Both the position numbers and the translations under genes were made by a program. This document shows positions 6,736-13,689 of a stretch of 16,864 nt of DNA, one piece after another; positions within the stretch are counted from its first letter, which is position 1, and each line of letters opens with the position of its first letter. The stretch spans positions 1 to 16,864 of the forward strand of contig CAZTCJ010000079.1 in NCBI GenBank assembly GCA_964612085.1. Direction: 5' to 3'. This DNA comes from CAZTCJ01 sp964612085. Its GTDB lineage: Bacteria > Pseudomonadota > Alphaproteobacteria > JAJFIK01. The notes beneath the pieces are model-generated. The model had not been told where the DNA came from and ran no database searches. It worked only from the letters and a program-made list of their open reading frames with translations.

Positions 6736-8494
6736 GTGGGGACGGGGACGTCCTGTCCGGCGTTGACGCAACGTCAGACTCGCCGCCGAAGCGCTCCATC
6801 CAGGCCGCCACCTGTTCGTCCTCGATCTTGGAAAAGAGTACCTCGGGCACCGTGAAGGCGTGACCGGCGGGCAGCTTCGCCAGCTCGTCCGCCACGGTGC
6901 CTTTCGGCCAGGCCAGATCATCCGCCGGCAGATGGAGCGTTTCCAGGATCCGCCCGGCCGTTTCCGGGATCACGGGCGCGGCCAGGACGGCGAACAGACG
7001 GATCAGATTGATGCCAGTGCGCACCGACACGGCCGCCTTGTCCGGATCTTCCTTGAACGCGGTCCAGGGCGCGGCACGGGTCAGATATTCGTTGCCGGAG
7101 ACCCAGATGGCGCGCAGCTCGTTCAAGGCTTTGCGGAACTCCAACGCTTCCAGATGCTCCGTATAGGCCGCGATGCGCTCGTCCAGCTCCTTGATCAGCG
7201 CCTCTTCGTCCGCACCCGGCGTACCGCCCTCGGGGATCGCCTCGCCGAATTTCGACTTGGTGAAGCGCAGGATGCGGTTGACGAAATTGCCCAGCACATC
7301 GGCCAAGTCCTTATTCACTACGCCCTGGAAGTGGTCCCAGGTGAAGGATGAATCGCCGCCTTCGGGCACATTGGCCATCAGGTAATAGCGCCAGTAATCC
7401 GCAGGCAGAAGCTCCAGCGCGTGGTCCATGAAGATGCCGCGCTTCTGGCTCGTGGAGAACTTGCCGCCGTAATAGGTCAGCCAGTTGAAGCCCTTGAGCT
7501 TGTCCACCAGTTTCCAGGGCTCGCCGGAGCCCAGCAGGGTCACGGGAAAGCCGATGGTGTGGAAGACCACGTTGTCCTTGCCCATGAACTGGACATAGGT
7601 GACGTCCTTGGCTTCGTCGCCATACCACCAGGATTTCCAGTCCCGCCCCTCGTCTCCTGCCTCGGGACCCGCATCGGCCCATTCATGGGTGGCGCCGATA
7701 TAGCCGATGGGCGCGTCGAACCAGACGTAAAACACTTTTCCGTCGTAGTCGGACCATTTGCCGTCATGGGCCACCGGTACGCCCCAGGAGAGATCCCGTG
7801 TGATGCCCCGGTCCTGCAGGCCTTCGTCGAGCCATTTGAGCGCGATGGAGGTCACCAGATGCGGCCAATCGGACTGGGCATTGATCCAGGACCGGATCGT
7901 ATCCACCATTTGCGACTGGCGCAGGTAAAGATGCTTGGTGGCGCGCACTTCCAGGTCCGTGGAACCGGAGATGGCGGAGCGCGGTTCGATCAGATCGGTC
8001 GGATCGAGCACCTTGGTGCAGTTTTCGCACTGGTCGCCGCGCGCCCGGTCGTAACCGCAATTGGGGCACGTCCCGATAATATAGCGGTCGGGCAGAAACC
8101 GTCCGTCCGCGTTGGAATAGACCTGCTCGATGGTGCGCTCCTCGATCAGGCCCGCCTCGTCGAGCCTGTCGGCAAGGGCCTGCGTCAGCACACGGGTCTG
8201 TTCCGACGAGGTCCGCCCGAAGTGATCCCAGGACAGGCCGAAGCGCGCGCCCAGATCCTTCTGGATCTCATGCTGCTCGGCGCAGTATTGCGCCACCTCC
8301 TGGCCCGCCTCCGCCGCCGCCAGTTCGGCGGGCGTGCCGTGCTCGTCGGTGGCGCAGATCGCCAGAACCTCATGTCCTTGCGCCCGCATGAAGCGCGCAT
8401 AGACGTCCGCCGGCAGCATGGAGCCGACCAGATTGCCTAAATGTTTGACGCCATTGATGTAAGGCAGCGCGCTGGTGATGAGGATACGGGCCAT
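6722..8494 (-). CDS. metG: Methionyl-tRNA synthetase
   Basis: Class Ia aminoacyl-tRNA synthetase charging initiator and elongator tRNA-Met in the cytosol. The 590-residue product has the Rossmann catalytic start ILITSALPYINGVKHLGN (4-21, with HLGN as the HIGH signature), CATDEHGTPAEL (47-58), a connective-peptide zinc knuckle with Cys143, Cys146, Cys156 and Cys159, WGVPVAHDGK (237-246), and VWFDAPIGYIGAT (257-269). The KMSKS loop reads KFSTSQKRG (345-353), a less common variant that keeps the first Lys and the Ser positions. The anticodon-binding helical domain follows (about 390-520). No C-terminal tRNA-binding/dimerisation OB-fold is visible; the protein ends in a Ser/Pro/Thr/Arg-rich tail. 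The ribosome site before the ATG is weak (AAGAGA). A stem-loop overlaps its stop codon. Confidence 0.96.
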   Translation of the reverse strand: MARILITSALPYINGVKHLGNLVGSMLPADVYARFMRAQGHEVLAICATDEHGTPAELAAAEAGQEVAQYCAEQHEIQKDLGARFGLSWDHFGRTSSEQTRVLTQALADRLDEAGLIEERTIEQVYSNADGRFLPDRYIIGTCPNCGYDRARGDQCENCTKVLDPTDLIEPRSAISGSTDLEVRATKHLYLRQSQMVDTIRSWINAQSDWPHLVTSIALKWLDEGLQDRGITRDLSWGVPVAHDGKWSDYDGKVFYVWFDAPIGYIGATHEWADAGPEAGDEGRDWKSWWYGDEAKDVTYVQFMGKDNVVFHTIGFPVTLLGSGEPWKLVDKLKGFNWLTYYGGKFSTSQKRGIFMDHALELLPADYWRYYLMANVPEGGDSSFTWDHFQGVVNKDLADVLGNFVNRILRFTKSKFGEAIPEGGTPGADEEALIKELDERIAAYTEHLEALEFRKALNELRAIWVSGNEYLTRAAPWTAFKEDPDKAAVSVRTGINLIRLFAVLAAPVIPETAGRILETLHLPADDLAWPKGTVADELAKLPAGHAFTVPEVLFSKIEDEQVAAWMERFGGESDVASTPDRTSPSPRAGT

Positions 8495-8562
8495 GGGCGG
8501 TCTCTTCTTTCAACGAGTGCGGTGACCGAGACGGTCCCCGGAGGCCTGAAGAGGTAACCGCC

Positions 8563-8586
8563 GTGGCCCTTTGTGGCAAGGGCCGC
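8563..8586 (-). terminator. GC-rich hairpin after the SLATT-like gene
   Basis: GGCCCTT (8565-8571) and AAGGGCC (8578-8584) pair perfectly around a 6-base loop, extending to 9 bp with one G-T pair. It lies 19 bases past the stop of the minus-strand gene ending at 8605 and before metG. No T-tract follows on the minus strand, so it may be a weak terminator or a 3' stabilising hairpin. Confidence 0.4.
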
Positions 8587-8604
8587 ACGCGCCGGTCCGG
8601 CCCG

Positions 8605-9591
8605 TCAAACCATATCGGAGGATATCAGGCCCTCGCTTTCGGGCAGGCGCGACCATTCCCGGTTTTCCACCGAAATCTGCTCATGCACAGCCCGGACGAA
8701 GCCGTGCAGAACCGCCTGGTCGCCTGCTGCCACGGCGGCGCGCACGCCGTCGAGCTGGTTATGCAGCACGGTGAGATTATGATGGGTGCGCTCATAGCGC
8801 AGCGCATTGCGCAGATCGCCCGACAGCAGTTTGAAGGTCTCGCGCGCCTGATACATCACCGGCACGATCAGCCCGGCGAACGCGTAAAGGTCGAGGCTGG
8901 TGATGCCGTAGGGCTTGAGAACGTCCGGCGGCAGAAAATTCTGGAACAGGGTCAGGATCGCGCCCAGCACCACGATGGTCGTGCCCAGGGTGGTCAGGCT
9001 GTTCGCCGCCCGGCGGTGCTTGCGCGCCCGCGAGGCATAGTATCCCCGCTGAACATCGAGCTGATAGCGCCGGAAATACTCAAGCTGCAAGGACAGCAGA
9101 CCGGCGTCCGCGTCCGCCCCGCCCGCCGGTCCGCCGCGCATGCCGCAGACGGTCTCGAACAGGGTGATCCGGGAATCCTCCGCCGCCGAACGCGCCGTCA
9201 TCCATTCCTCGAATTGGCGTCCGTCCCGCAGGCGGAAGATCAGAACCGCCACGCCCAACAGCGCGATGGCCTGAACCCCGATCACCCCGTAGCGGACGGT
9301 GTCGGCCCAGGCCAGGTCGGTCGGATTGGTCAGAAGAAACAGACCCCCGGCCAGAACGGCCAGGGTCGAGCAGAAAATCAGCCGGGAGGTCAGCCGTTTG
9401 TAACGGCCCTGGGCATCGATGGCGCGGGAGTCATAGCGGCGGTATTGCTGGACGATATCGGCCACGCGCGGGGCGCGCAGGATCTCTTTCAGGGCGCGGG
9501 CCTCTTCCGGCAGGCGTTCCGCGTGCTCCTCGGGCACCAGGATGTAGTCGTCCTCATCCGGATGCCTGCCGATGATTGATTGCGCGTCCAT
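8605..9591 (-). CDS. Four-TM protein resembling two SLATT modules in tandem
   Basis: The 328-residue product shows two copies of one layout: a helix with conserved Tyr/Arg/Gln, two membrane segments, then a charged helix. Unit 1 has QQYRRYDSRAIDAQGRYKR (48-66), TM 71-88 and 101-119, and FEEWMTARSAAEDSR (127-141). Unit 2 has YFRRYQLDVQRGYYASRARK (172-191), TM 198-216 and 232-247, and ETFKLLSGDLRNALRYERTH (251-270). The W-x3-R-x-AE motif after the second TM and the RxxxQxxYY-x-RA-x-KH pattern are features I associate with SLATT domains (DUF4231 and relatives), 2TM modules proposed as pore-forming effectors beside SMODS nucleotidyltransferases and SLOG domains. No such partner is nearby. AGGGGA about 4 bases before the ATG supports the start. 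The family call is from pattern memory, so it is tentative; the membrane topology is solid. Confidence 0.55.
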   Translation of the reverse strand: MDAQSIIGRHPDEDDYILVPEEHAERLPEEARALKEILRAPRVADIVQQYRRYDSRAIDAQGRYKRLTSRLIFCSTLAVLAGGLFLLTNPTDLAWADTVRYGVIGVQAIALLGVAVLIFRLRDGRQFEEWMTARSAAEDSRITLFETVCGMRGGPAGGADADAGLLSLQLEYFRRYQLDVQRGYYASRARKHRRAANSLTTLGTTIVVLGAILTLFQNFLPPDVLKPYGITSLDLYAFAGLIVPVMYQARETFKLLSGDLRNALRYERTHHNLTVLHNQLDGVRAAVAAGDQAVLHGFVRAVHEQISVENREWSRLPESEGLISSDMV

Positions 9592-9613
9592 GCTGTCCCC
9601 TGCCGTGCCCCTT

Positions 9614-9639
9614 CCTGCTCCGGTTTATACCGGAACAGG
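9614..9639. repeat. Inverted repeat upstream of the SLATT-like gene
   Basis: CCTGCTCCGG (9614-9623) and CCGGAACAGG (9630-9639) pair with one mismatch around TTTATA. On the minus strand the loop reads TATAAA, a -10-like sequence, 32 bases before the ATG at 9591. The element could be an operator/promoter of that gene or a terminator for the gene ending at 9701; no good -35 is visible. Confidence 0.35.
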
Positions 9640-9700
9640 AAAGGCCGCGACAGAAGATGGTGCGCCTCGTCGATTTATGCGATCGGCGAGAACCGTTTTA

Positions 9701-10375
9701 TTACTCGGCGGCGCTATAGGGCAGCGAGGAATGGTGCAGGTTGATCCTCAGATTGCCTGCGTCATCCAGCACGTAACCGAACGAGTATTCGACCTTGGTT
9801 TCCGAGCCATCGGGGCCGGTGAAGTAGTAGTTGCCCATGGCCATGGCCGAGTCATCGTCCGTATAAATGCCGTTGTTTTCCCAGCGCACATTGGTCCAAC
9901 CGGAGATGGCGAAGCCGCCATCCTCGGTGCCTTCCCGGCCGATGAAATAAGACAACGCTTCGTCGAACGTCTCGCGGAACTGGTCTTCCGCCGCAAGCGT
10001 CGGCTTGAACATGACGTCCGTCATGCCATAGGCGTACAGCGTGTTGATGTGCTCGGTGGCGCGCGCTTCATAGTCGCCGTCCGAAGCATGCACGCTGGAA
10101 ATCGCGACGATCCCTTCGCCCCATTCTTGCTGAACGGCGATAACGTCCGCTTCAGTAATCCCTGGGGCGGCTGGCTCGTCCGCCATCGTCTCAGCAACGG
10201 GCGATTCGGCAACCGTCGTTTCTTCGGCGGGCGTCTCAACCGGCGCGCTCGTGGACGCGGTCGTTTCAGTGGTCTCGTCCTGTGCGGTCGAGCTGTCCGT
10301 CTCGTTGCCGCAGGCGGTCAAAAAGATGAGCGATGCAATGGTTGTGATGGCGGTGGTCGTGATCGCGGTCTTCAT
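9701..10375 (-). CDS. Lipoprotein with NTF2-like (SnoaL-type) domain, paralogue 1
   Basis: The 224-residue product has a type II signal peptide with lipobox LTAC (19-22, lipidated Cys22), followed by Gly-Asn rather than Asp, so outer-membrane sorting is likely. A Thr/Glu/Ala-rich acidic linker spans 23-70. The domain (73-224) starts ITEADVIAVQQEWGEGIV and contains FKPTLAAEDQFR (123-134), FAISGWTNVRWEN (155-167), MAMGNYYFTGPDGSETKVEY (178-197) and LRINLHHSSLPY (209-220). These resemble a family of small exported NTF2-fold proteins of unknown role, sometimes mislabelled phosphoribosyl-AMP cyclohydrolase. Start 10375 has GAGGGA in front; the longer reading from 10399 does not. Its domain is almost identical to the next gene upstream (10462-11004). 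Confidence 0.75.
   Translation of the reverse strand: MKTAITTTAITTIASLIFLTACGNETDSSTAQDETTETTASTSAPVETPAEETTVAESPVAETMADEPAAPGITEADVIAVQQEWGEGIVAISSVHASDGDYEARATEHINTLYAYGMTDVMFKPTLAAEDQFRETFDEALSYFIGREGTEDGGFAISGWTNVRWENNGIYTDDDSAMAMGNYYFTGPDGSETKVEYSFGYVLDDAGNLRINLHHSSLPYSAAE
9717..10162. repeat. Copy 1 of a 446-base tandem gene duplication
   Basis: Aligns without any gap to 10475-10920. By eye I count about 28 differing bases in 446, roughly 94% identity. The copy starts near the 3' end of the coding sequence and stops exactly where the conserved domain begins (ITEAD), so the signal and linker parts are not shared. Confidence 0.9.
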
Positions 10376-10407
10376 GGTCTTTCCCTCAAATCGGTTCAAA
10401 CCAGTCG

Positions 10408-10441
10408 CGCAGCCGAACGCCGATGGACGCGTCCGGCTGCG
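10408..10441 (-). terminator. Hairpin between the two NTF2-like genes
   Basis: CGCAGCCG (10408-10415) and CGGCTGCG (10434-10441) form an 8-bp stem; a nested GGACGCGTCC palindrome (10425-10434) overlaps the second arm. On the minus strand it lies 20 bases after the stop of the upstream paralogue and is followed by GACTGGTTTG, only weakly T-rich. A weak terminator or processing hairpin is plausible. Confidence 0.35.
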
Positions 10442-10461
10442 TCGGGGACTGGGCGCTTCGG

Positions 10462-11004
10462 TTATTCAGCGCTGTAGGGCAGCGAGGAATGGTGCAGGTT
10501 GATCCTCAGCTTGCCTGCGTCGTCCAGCACGTAACCGAACGAATACTCGACCTTGGTTTCAGAGCCGTCGGGACCGGTAAAGTAGTAGTTGCCCATGGCC
10601 ATGGCCGACTCATCGTCCGTATAGATGCTGTTGTTCTCCCAGCGCACATCGGTCCAGCCGGAGATGGCGAAGCCGCCATCCTCGGTGCCTTCCCGGCCGA
10701 TGAAATAGGACAGCGCCTCGTCAAACGTCTCACGGAACTGGTCTTCCGCCGCAAGCGTCGGCTTGAACATGACATCGGTCATGCCATAGGCGTACAGCGT
10801 GTTGATGTGCTGGGTGGCGCGCGCTTCATAGTCGCCGTCAGAAGCATGCACGCTCGAAATCGCGACGATTCCTTCGCCCCACTCTTTCTGAGCGGCGATA
10901 ACGTCCGCTTCAGTAATCCCGCTGTCCGCATTCACTGCGGTGGCGCAGACTGCGAACGACAGAGCTCCCAGGGTAGCGGCGGCGCCGGTGATACGCTTGG
11001 TCAT
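10462..11004 (-). CDS. Periplasmic NTF2-like (SnoaL-type) protein, paralogue 2
   Basis: The 180-residue product has a type I signal peptide (basic MTKR, hydrophobic 7-24, likely cleavage after VNA at about 24-26) and then the same domain as its neighbour from ITEADVIAAQKEWGEGIV (30-47) to LHHSSLPYSAE (170-180). Over about 148 aligned residues only about seven substitutions separate the two, including Asn to Asp before RWEN and Gly to Ser before IYTD. It lacks the lipobox and the acidic linker. A strong ribosome site, AGGAGGG, sits about 5 bases before ATG 11004, which overrides a longer reading from 11058. It is the first gene of the pair on the minus strand. Function is unknown; an enzyme or small-molecule-binding pocket is possible for this fold. 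Confidence 0.77.
   Translation of the reverse strand: MTKRITGAAATLGALSFAVCATAVNADSGITEADVIAAQKEWGEGIVAISSVHASDGDYEARATQHINTLYAYGMTDVMFKPTLAAEDQFRETFDEALSYFIGREGTEDGGFAISGWTDVRWENNSIYTDDESAMAMGNYYFTGPDGSETKVEYSFGYVLDDAGKLRINLHHSSLPYSAE
10475..10920. repeat. Copy 2 of a 446-base tandem gene duplication
   Basis: Gap-free partner of 9717-10162, in the same orientation, 312 bases apart. Many of the differences are synonymous third-position changes, so both copies appear to be under protein-level constraint. Confidence 0.9.
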
Positions 11005-11366
11005 GGATACCCTCCTCATCAGGTTAAAACGCGGCCTCGTGTTTTTCTCAGGTTGCACACGTGGCCCTTAGGATCTGGGCTGAACAATTAGCCGTCAGCG
11101 CCATAATCGGGCCAGCTACCGGACAGTATGAACGCTTGCCAAAAAGGACAGGTTCCAAAGCGGTAAGCTGTAATTAAGGTTGTGAAGCGGTTTGATGAAG
11201 GCATCAGCGATCGGGAGCTATTACCCCTCGCTCCTTCTCGACGCCCTCACGCTTTCACGCACGCATTTACTATTCAAAACTTGGGCAATTGGAAAGATTT
11301 ATCCACTACAGACGCAAGATGGTTTCAATAGGTTTTTCCTATTGCCGTGACAACCAATGCTCTGGC
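11005..11366. other. AT-richer intergenic region without a convincing gene
   Basis: This 362-base stretch separates the tonB stop from the start of NTF2-like paralogue 2. It should hold the promoter for the two NTF2-like genes on the minus strand, but I could not find a good -35/-10 pair. It contains the Shine-Dalgarno of that gene (next to 11004), a CACGTG near 11059, a 51-codon plus-strand ORF at 11195-11350 that I do not believe, and a small hairpin at 11326-11344. Codon-like GC bias is absent. Confidence 0.6.
11326..11344 (-). terminator. Small hairpin after tonB
   Basis: CAATAGG-TTTTT-CCTATTG is a perfect 7-bp stem with a 5-base loop, 22 bases past the tonB stop. The T/A run is in the loop rather than after the stem and the stem is AT-rich, so as an intrinsic terminator it would be weak. 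It is the only hairpin I see at the operon end. Confidence 0.35.
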
Positions 11367-11984
11367 TCAAGTCCGGCCGTTCTGGCGGCGGAAGCGGAAC
11401 TGGATCGTGTTGCCGGGGGTGTCCACGGCCACGCCATTGACCCGCTGGGGCGTATAGCGCCAGGTGCGCATAGCCCGGATCACCGAATCGTCGAAGCCGT
11501 AGCCCGGCGGTTCGACCTCCAGGATCTGGATATTGGCGACCCGGCCCTCGGCGGTCACGGTGAAGCGCACCAGCACCCGGCCCTCGATGCCGTCGCGCAG
11601 GGCATTGCGCGGATAGACCGGCGCTGCCCGGTCCGACGGCAGCCGCTCGGTGAAGGCGCCGGCCTGGGCGCCGGTGCCGGTTTCCGCTTGCTGCTCCCTC
11701 TGCTCGCGCCGTTCCTGACGCTCTGGCAAAGGCTCCGCGTCCGGGTCCGGGATATCGTCAGGCTGCGGTTCCGGTTCGGGCTGGGGCTCGGGTTCCGCCG
11801 GGTCCTCCGGAGACGGATCGGGCACGGGACGGCGCTGCTGGCCGAACTGGCCCGGCGGCGGTTCCAGCAAAACGATGGGCTCCAGCTCCGGCGGCTCGGA
11901 CGAGGAGCCCGAGGCGAAGACCATCGCCGCCACCAAAGCTGCATGCAGAGCAACGGCGGTCAGAAAGGCGCGTGTGGGGCGCAT
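11367..11984 (-). CDS. tonB: TonB energy transducer
   Basis: TonB couples the proton motive force, harvested by ExbB/ExbD, to outer-membrane TonB-dependent receptors for siderophores, vitamins or glycans. The 205-residue product has an N-terminal membrane anchor (about 6-24) with the conserved His14, a periplasmic Pro/Glu-rich spacer (42-88, many PEPQP units), a charged stretch (89-100), and a TonB_C domain from about 117: APVYPRNALRDGIEGRVLVR (121-140), then VIRAMRTWRYTP (168-179), and a terminal beta strand NTIQFRFRRQ (192-201). It is last in the operon, 3 bases after exbD. The ribosome site is poor (GGTAAG), so translational coupling to exbD is likely. Which receptors it serves cannot be told; none is in this window. 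Confidence 0.93.
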   Translation of the reverse strand: MRPTRAFLTAVALHAALVAAMVFASGSSSEPPELEPIVLLEPPPGQFGQQRRPVPDPSPEDPAEPEPQPEPEPQPDDIPDPDAEPLPERQERREQREQQAETGTGAQAGAFTERLPSDRAAPVYPRNALRDGIEGRVLVRFTVTAEGRVANIQILEVEPPGYGFDDSVIRAMRTWRYTPQRVNGVAVDTPGNTIQFRFRRQNGRT

Positions 11985-11987
11985 GGC

Positions 11988-12416
11988 TTACCGCTCGTCC
12001 TCTGCCGTCAGGCCGATCTGGGTATAGCCGTCCCGGCGCAGAATGTTCATCACCTCCATCAGGCGGCCATAGCGCACATTCTCATCGCCCCGGATGAAGA
12101 TGCGCGGCGTCTCGCTGCCCGTGACCAGCGCGCCCACGGCACCGGTCAGGGCCCGGTCCGGCACCGGATCGTTGCCCACAAAGACATCGCCATTGCTCCG
12201 GATGGACACGAAGATCGGATCCTGTGGCCGTTCGGAGGCCGGTGCATTGGAGGACGGCAGGTCCACCGGCACATCGACCGTCGCCAAGGGGGCGGCCACC
12301 ATGAAGATGATCAGCAGCACGAGCATCACGTCCACGAAGGGCGTGACATTGATTTCCGAATTATCGCCCGGCAGGTCGAGCGCTTCGCCGCCGGAGGGTC
12401 CCAGATGCATGGCCAT
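11988..12416 (-). CDS. exbD: ExbD proton-channel subunit
   Basis: ExbD (142 residues, normal length) works in the ExbB5-ExbD2 inner-membrane motor that energises TonB. EINVTPFVDVMLVLLIIFMV (21-40) contains the single membrane helix with the essential protonatable Asp29 (equivalent to E. coli Asp25). The periplasmic domain follows, with VDVPVDLPSS (47-56) and an ending DGYTQIGLTAEDER typical of the ExbD/TolR fold. It begins 3 bases after the exbB stop, with GGAGGG inside the exbB stop region about 7 bases before the first ATG; a second ATG two codons in is an alternative start. TolR is the alternative assignment, but the adjacent tonB supports ExbD. Confidence 0.93.
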   Translation of the reverse strand: MAMHLGPSGGEALDLPGDNSEINVTPFVDVMLVLLIIFMVAAPLATVDVPVDLPSSNAPASERPQDPIFVSIRSNGDVFVGNDPVPDRALTGAVGALVTGSETPRIFIRGDENVRYGRLMEVMNILRRDGYTQIGLTAEDER

Positions 12417-12419
12417 GGC

Positions 12420-13181
<762 letters not shown>

Positions 13182-13300
13182 AAAGGCCCCCACCCGTTTG
13201 CCGTTTTCGTAACCGGCCCGCAAGTATGCCTCAGTTTTGTGACAGTTCGCGCATGGGCTTCAGGGACGCCTGTTCGACACAGGGCCCCGTCACGCTAAAT

Positions 13301-13414
13301 TAGGGTCAGGACCCTAGAGCCGTTTCAATCTATTCGGAGTCAGATGAAACGGCTCTGGTCTTTGTTTTGCGCGCTTTCCGGGCGGAAAACCGCACACACT
13401 TTTCCTGAAAGCGC
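13301..13414. repeat. Composite palindromic intergenic element (three abutting inverted repeats)
   Basis: IR-a is TAGGGTC-AG-GACCCTA (13301-13316). IR-b, sharing base 13316, is AGAGCCGTTTCA (13316-13327) with TGAAACGGCTCT (13345-13356), a perfect 12-bp stem and 17-base loop, followed by a T-rich run (TTTGTTTT, 13361-13368). IR-c is GCGCTTTC (13371-13378) with GAAAGCGC (13407-13414) and inner arms GGAAAA/TTTTCC, with an alternative GCGG-AAAA-CCGC hairpin. The module style matches dispersed extragenic palindromes of alphaproteobacteria. It lies between divergent exbB and the 65-residue membrane protein gene, and IR-b also resembles a plus-strand terminator. Confidence 0.7.
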
Positions 13415-13445
13415 TCAAGATGACGGTTTCAGTTGGGAGACAGCT

Positions 13446-13643
13446 ATGAGCGACAAACCATCAGGACTGGGATATTCGCTGCTCGGCGCCGCGATCGGCA
13501 TTCTCTTCGCCGCGGGCGGCATGTGGCTCAACGACAATCCGGATTTCGAACTCTTCAGCATGACCGGCGGCACGATCGGGCTTGTCTTCGGCGTGATCGG
13601 CGCGGTCGTCGGCATGATCATTCACCGCAACCGGCCACGCTGA
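13446..13643 (+). CDS. Small two-TM membrane protein
   Basis: The 65-residue product has a polar start (MSDKPSGLGY), a Gly/Ala-rich membrane hairpin with TM1 about 11-27 and TM2 about 42-59, joined by NDNPDFELFSMTGGT, and a basic end HRNRPR. No family is recognised; Gly-rich hairpins of this kind are found in many small inner-membrane proteins of unknown role. GGGAGA 5 bases before ATG 13446 sets the start. A longer reading from 13344 would translate straight through the palindromic element and is unlikely. The gene is transcribed away from exbB and converges on the SLC13 permease gene, with 32 bases between stops. Confidence 0.72.
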   Translation: MSDKPSGLGYSLLGAAIGILFAAGGMWLNDNPDFELFSMTGGTIGLVFGVIGAVVGMIIHRNRPR

Positions 13644-13659
13644 CCAGGGGGCCGGCCCA

Positions 13660-13689
13660 CGCTTTATCGGTTTGCCTACGGATAAAGCG
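13660..13689. terminator. Hairpin between convergent genes, overlapping the SLC13 stop
   Basis: CGCTTTATC (13660-13668) and GATAAAGCG (13681-13689) form a perfect 9-bp stem with a 12-base loop containing the permease TAG stop. It is usable from both strands and sits between two convergent genes, as a bidirectional terminator would, but neither strand has a T-tract after it. Confidence 0.5.

Noticed and set aside
8495..8604. Riboswitch or T-box-like leader for metG
   Set aside because: Only short GC hairpins are present; no conserved S-box or T-box elements are visible.
11195..11350. 51-codon plus-strand ORF in the gap before tonB
   Set aside because: No ribosome site, no GC third-position bias, no recognisable feature; probably chance in an AT-richer gap.
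13182..13300. Fur- or Irr-type iron box before exbB
   Set aside because: I looked for AT-rich palindromes of those kinds and found none; iron control of this operon is not supported here.
13344..13445. N-terminal extension of the 65-residue membrane protein from ATG 13344
   Set aside because: It would translate the palindromic element itself; ATG 13446 has a proper ribosome site and begins a compact two-TM protein.
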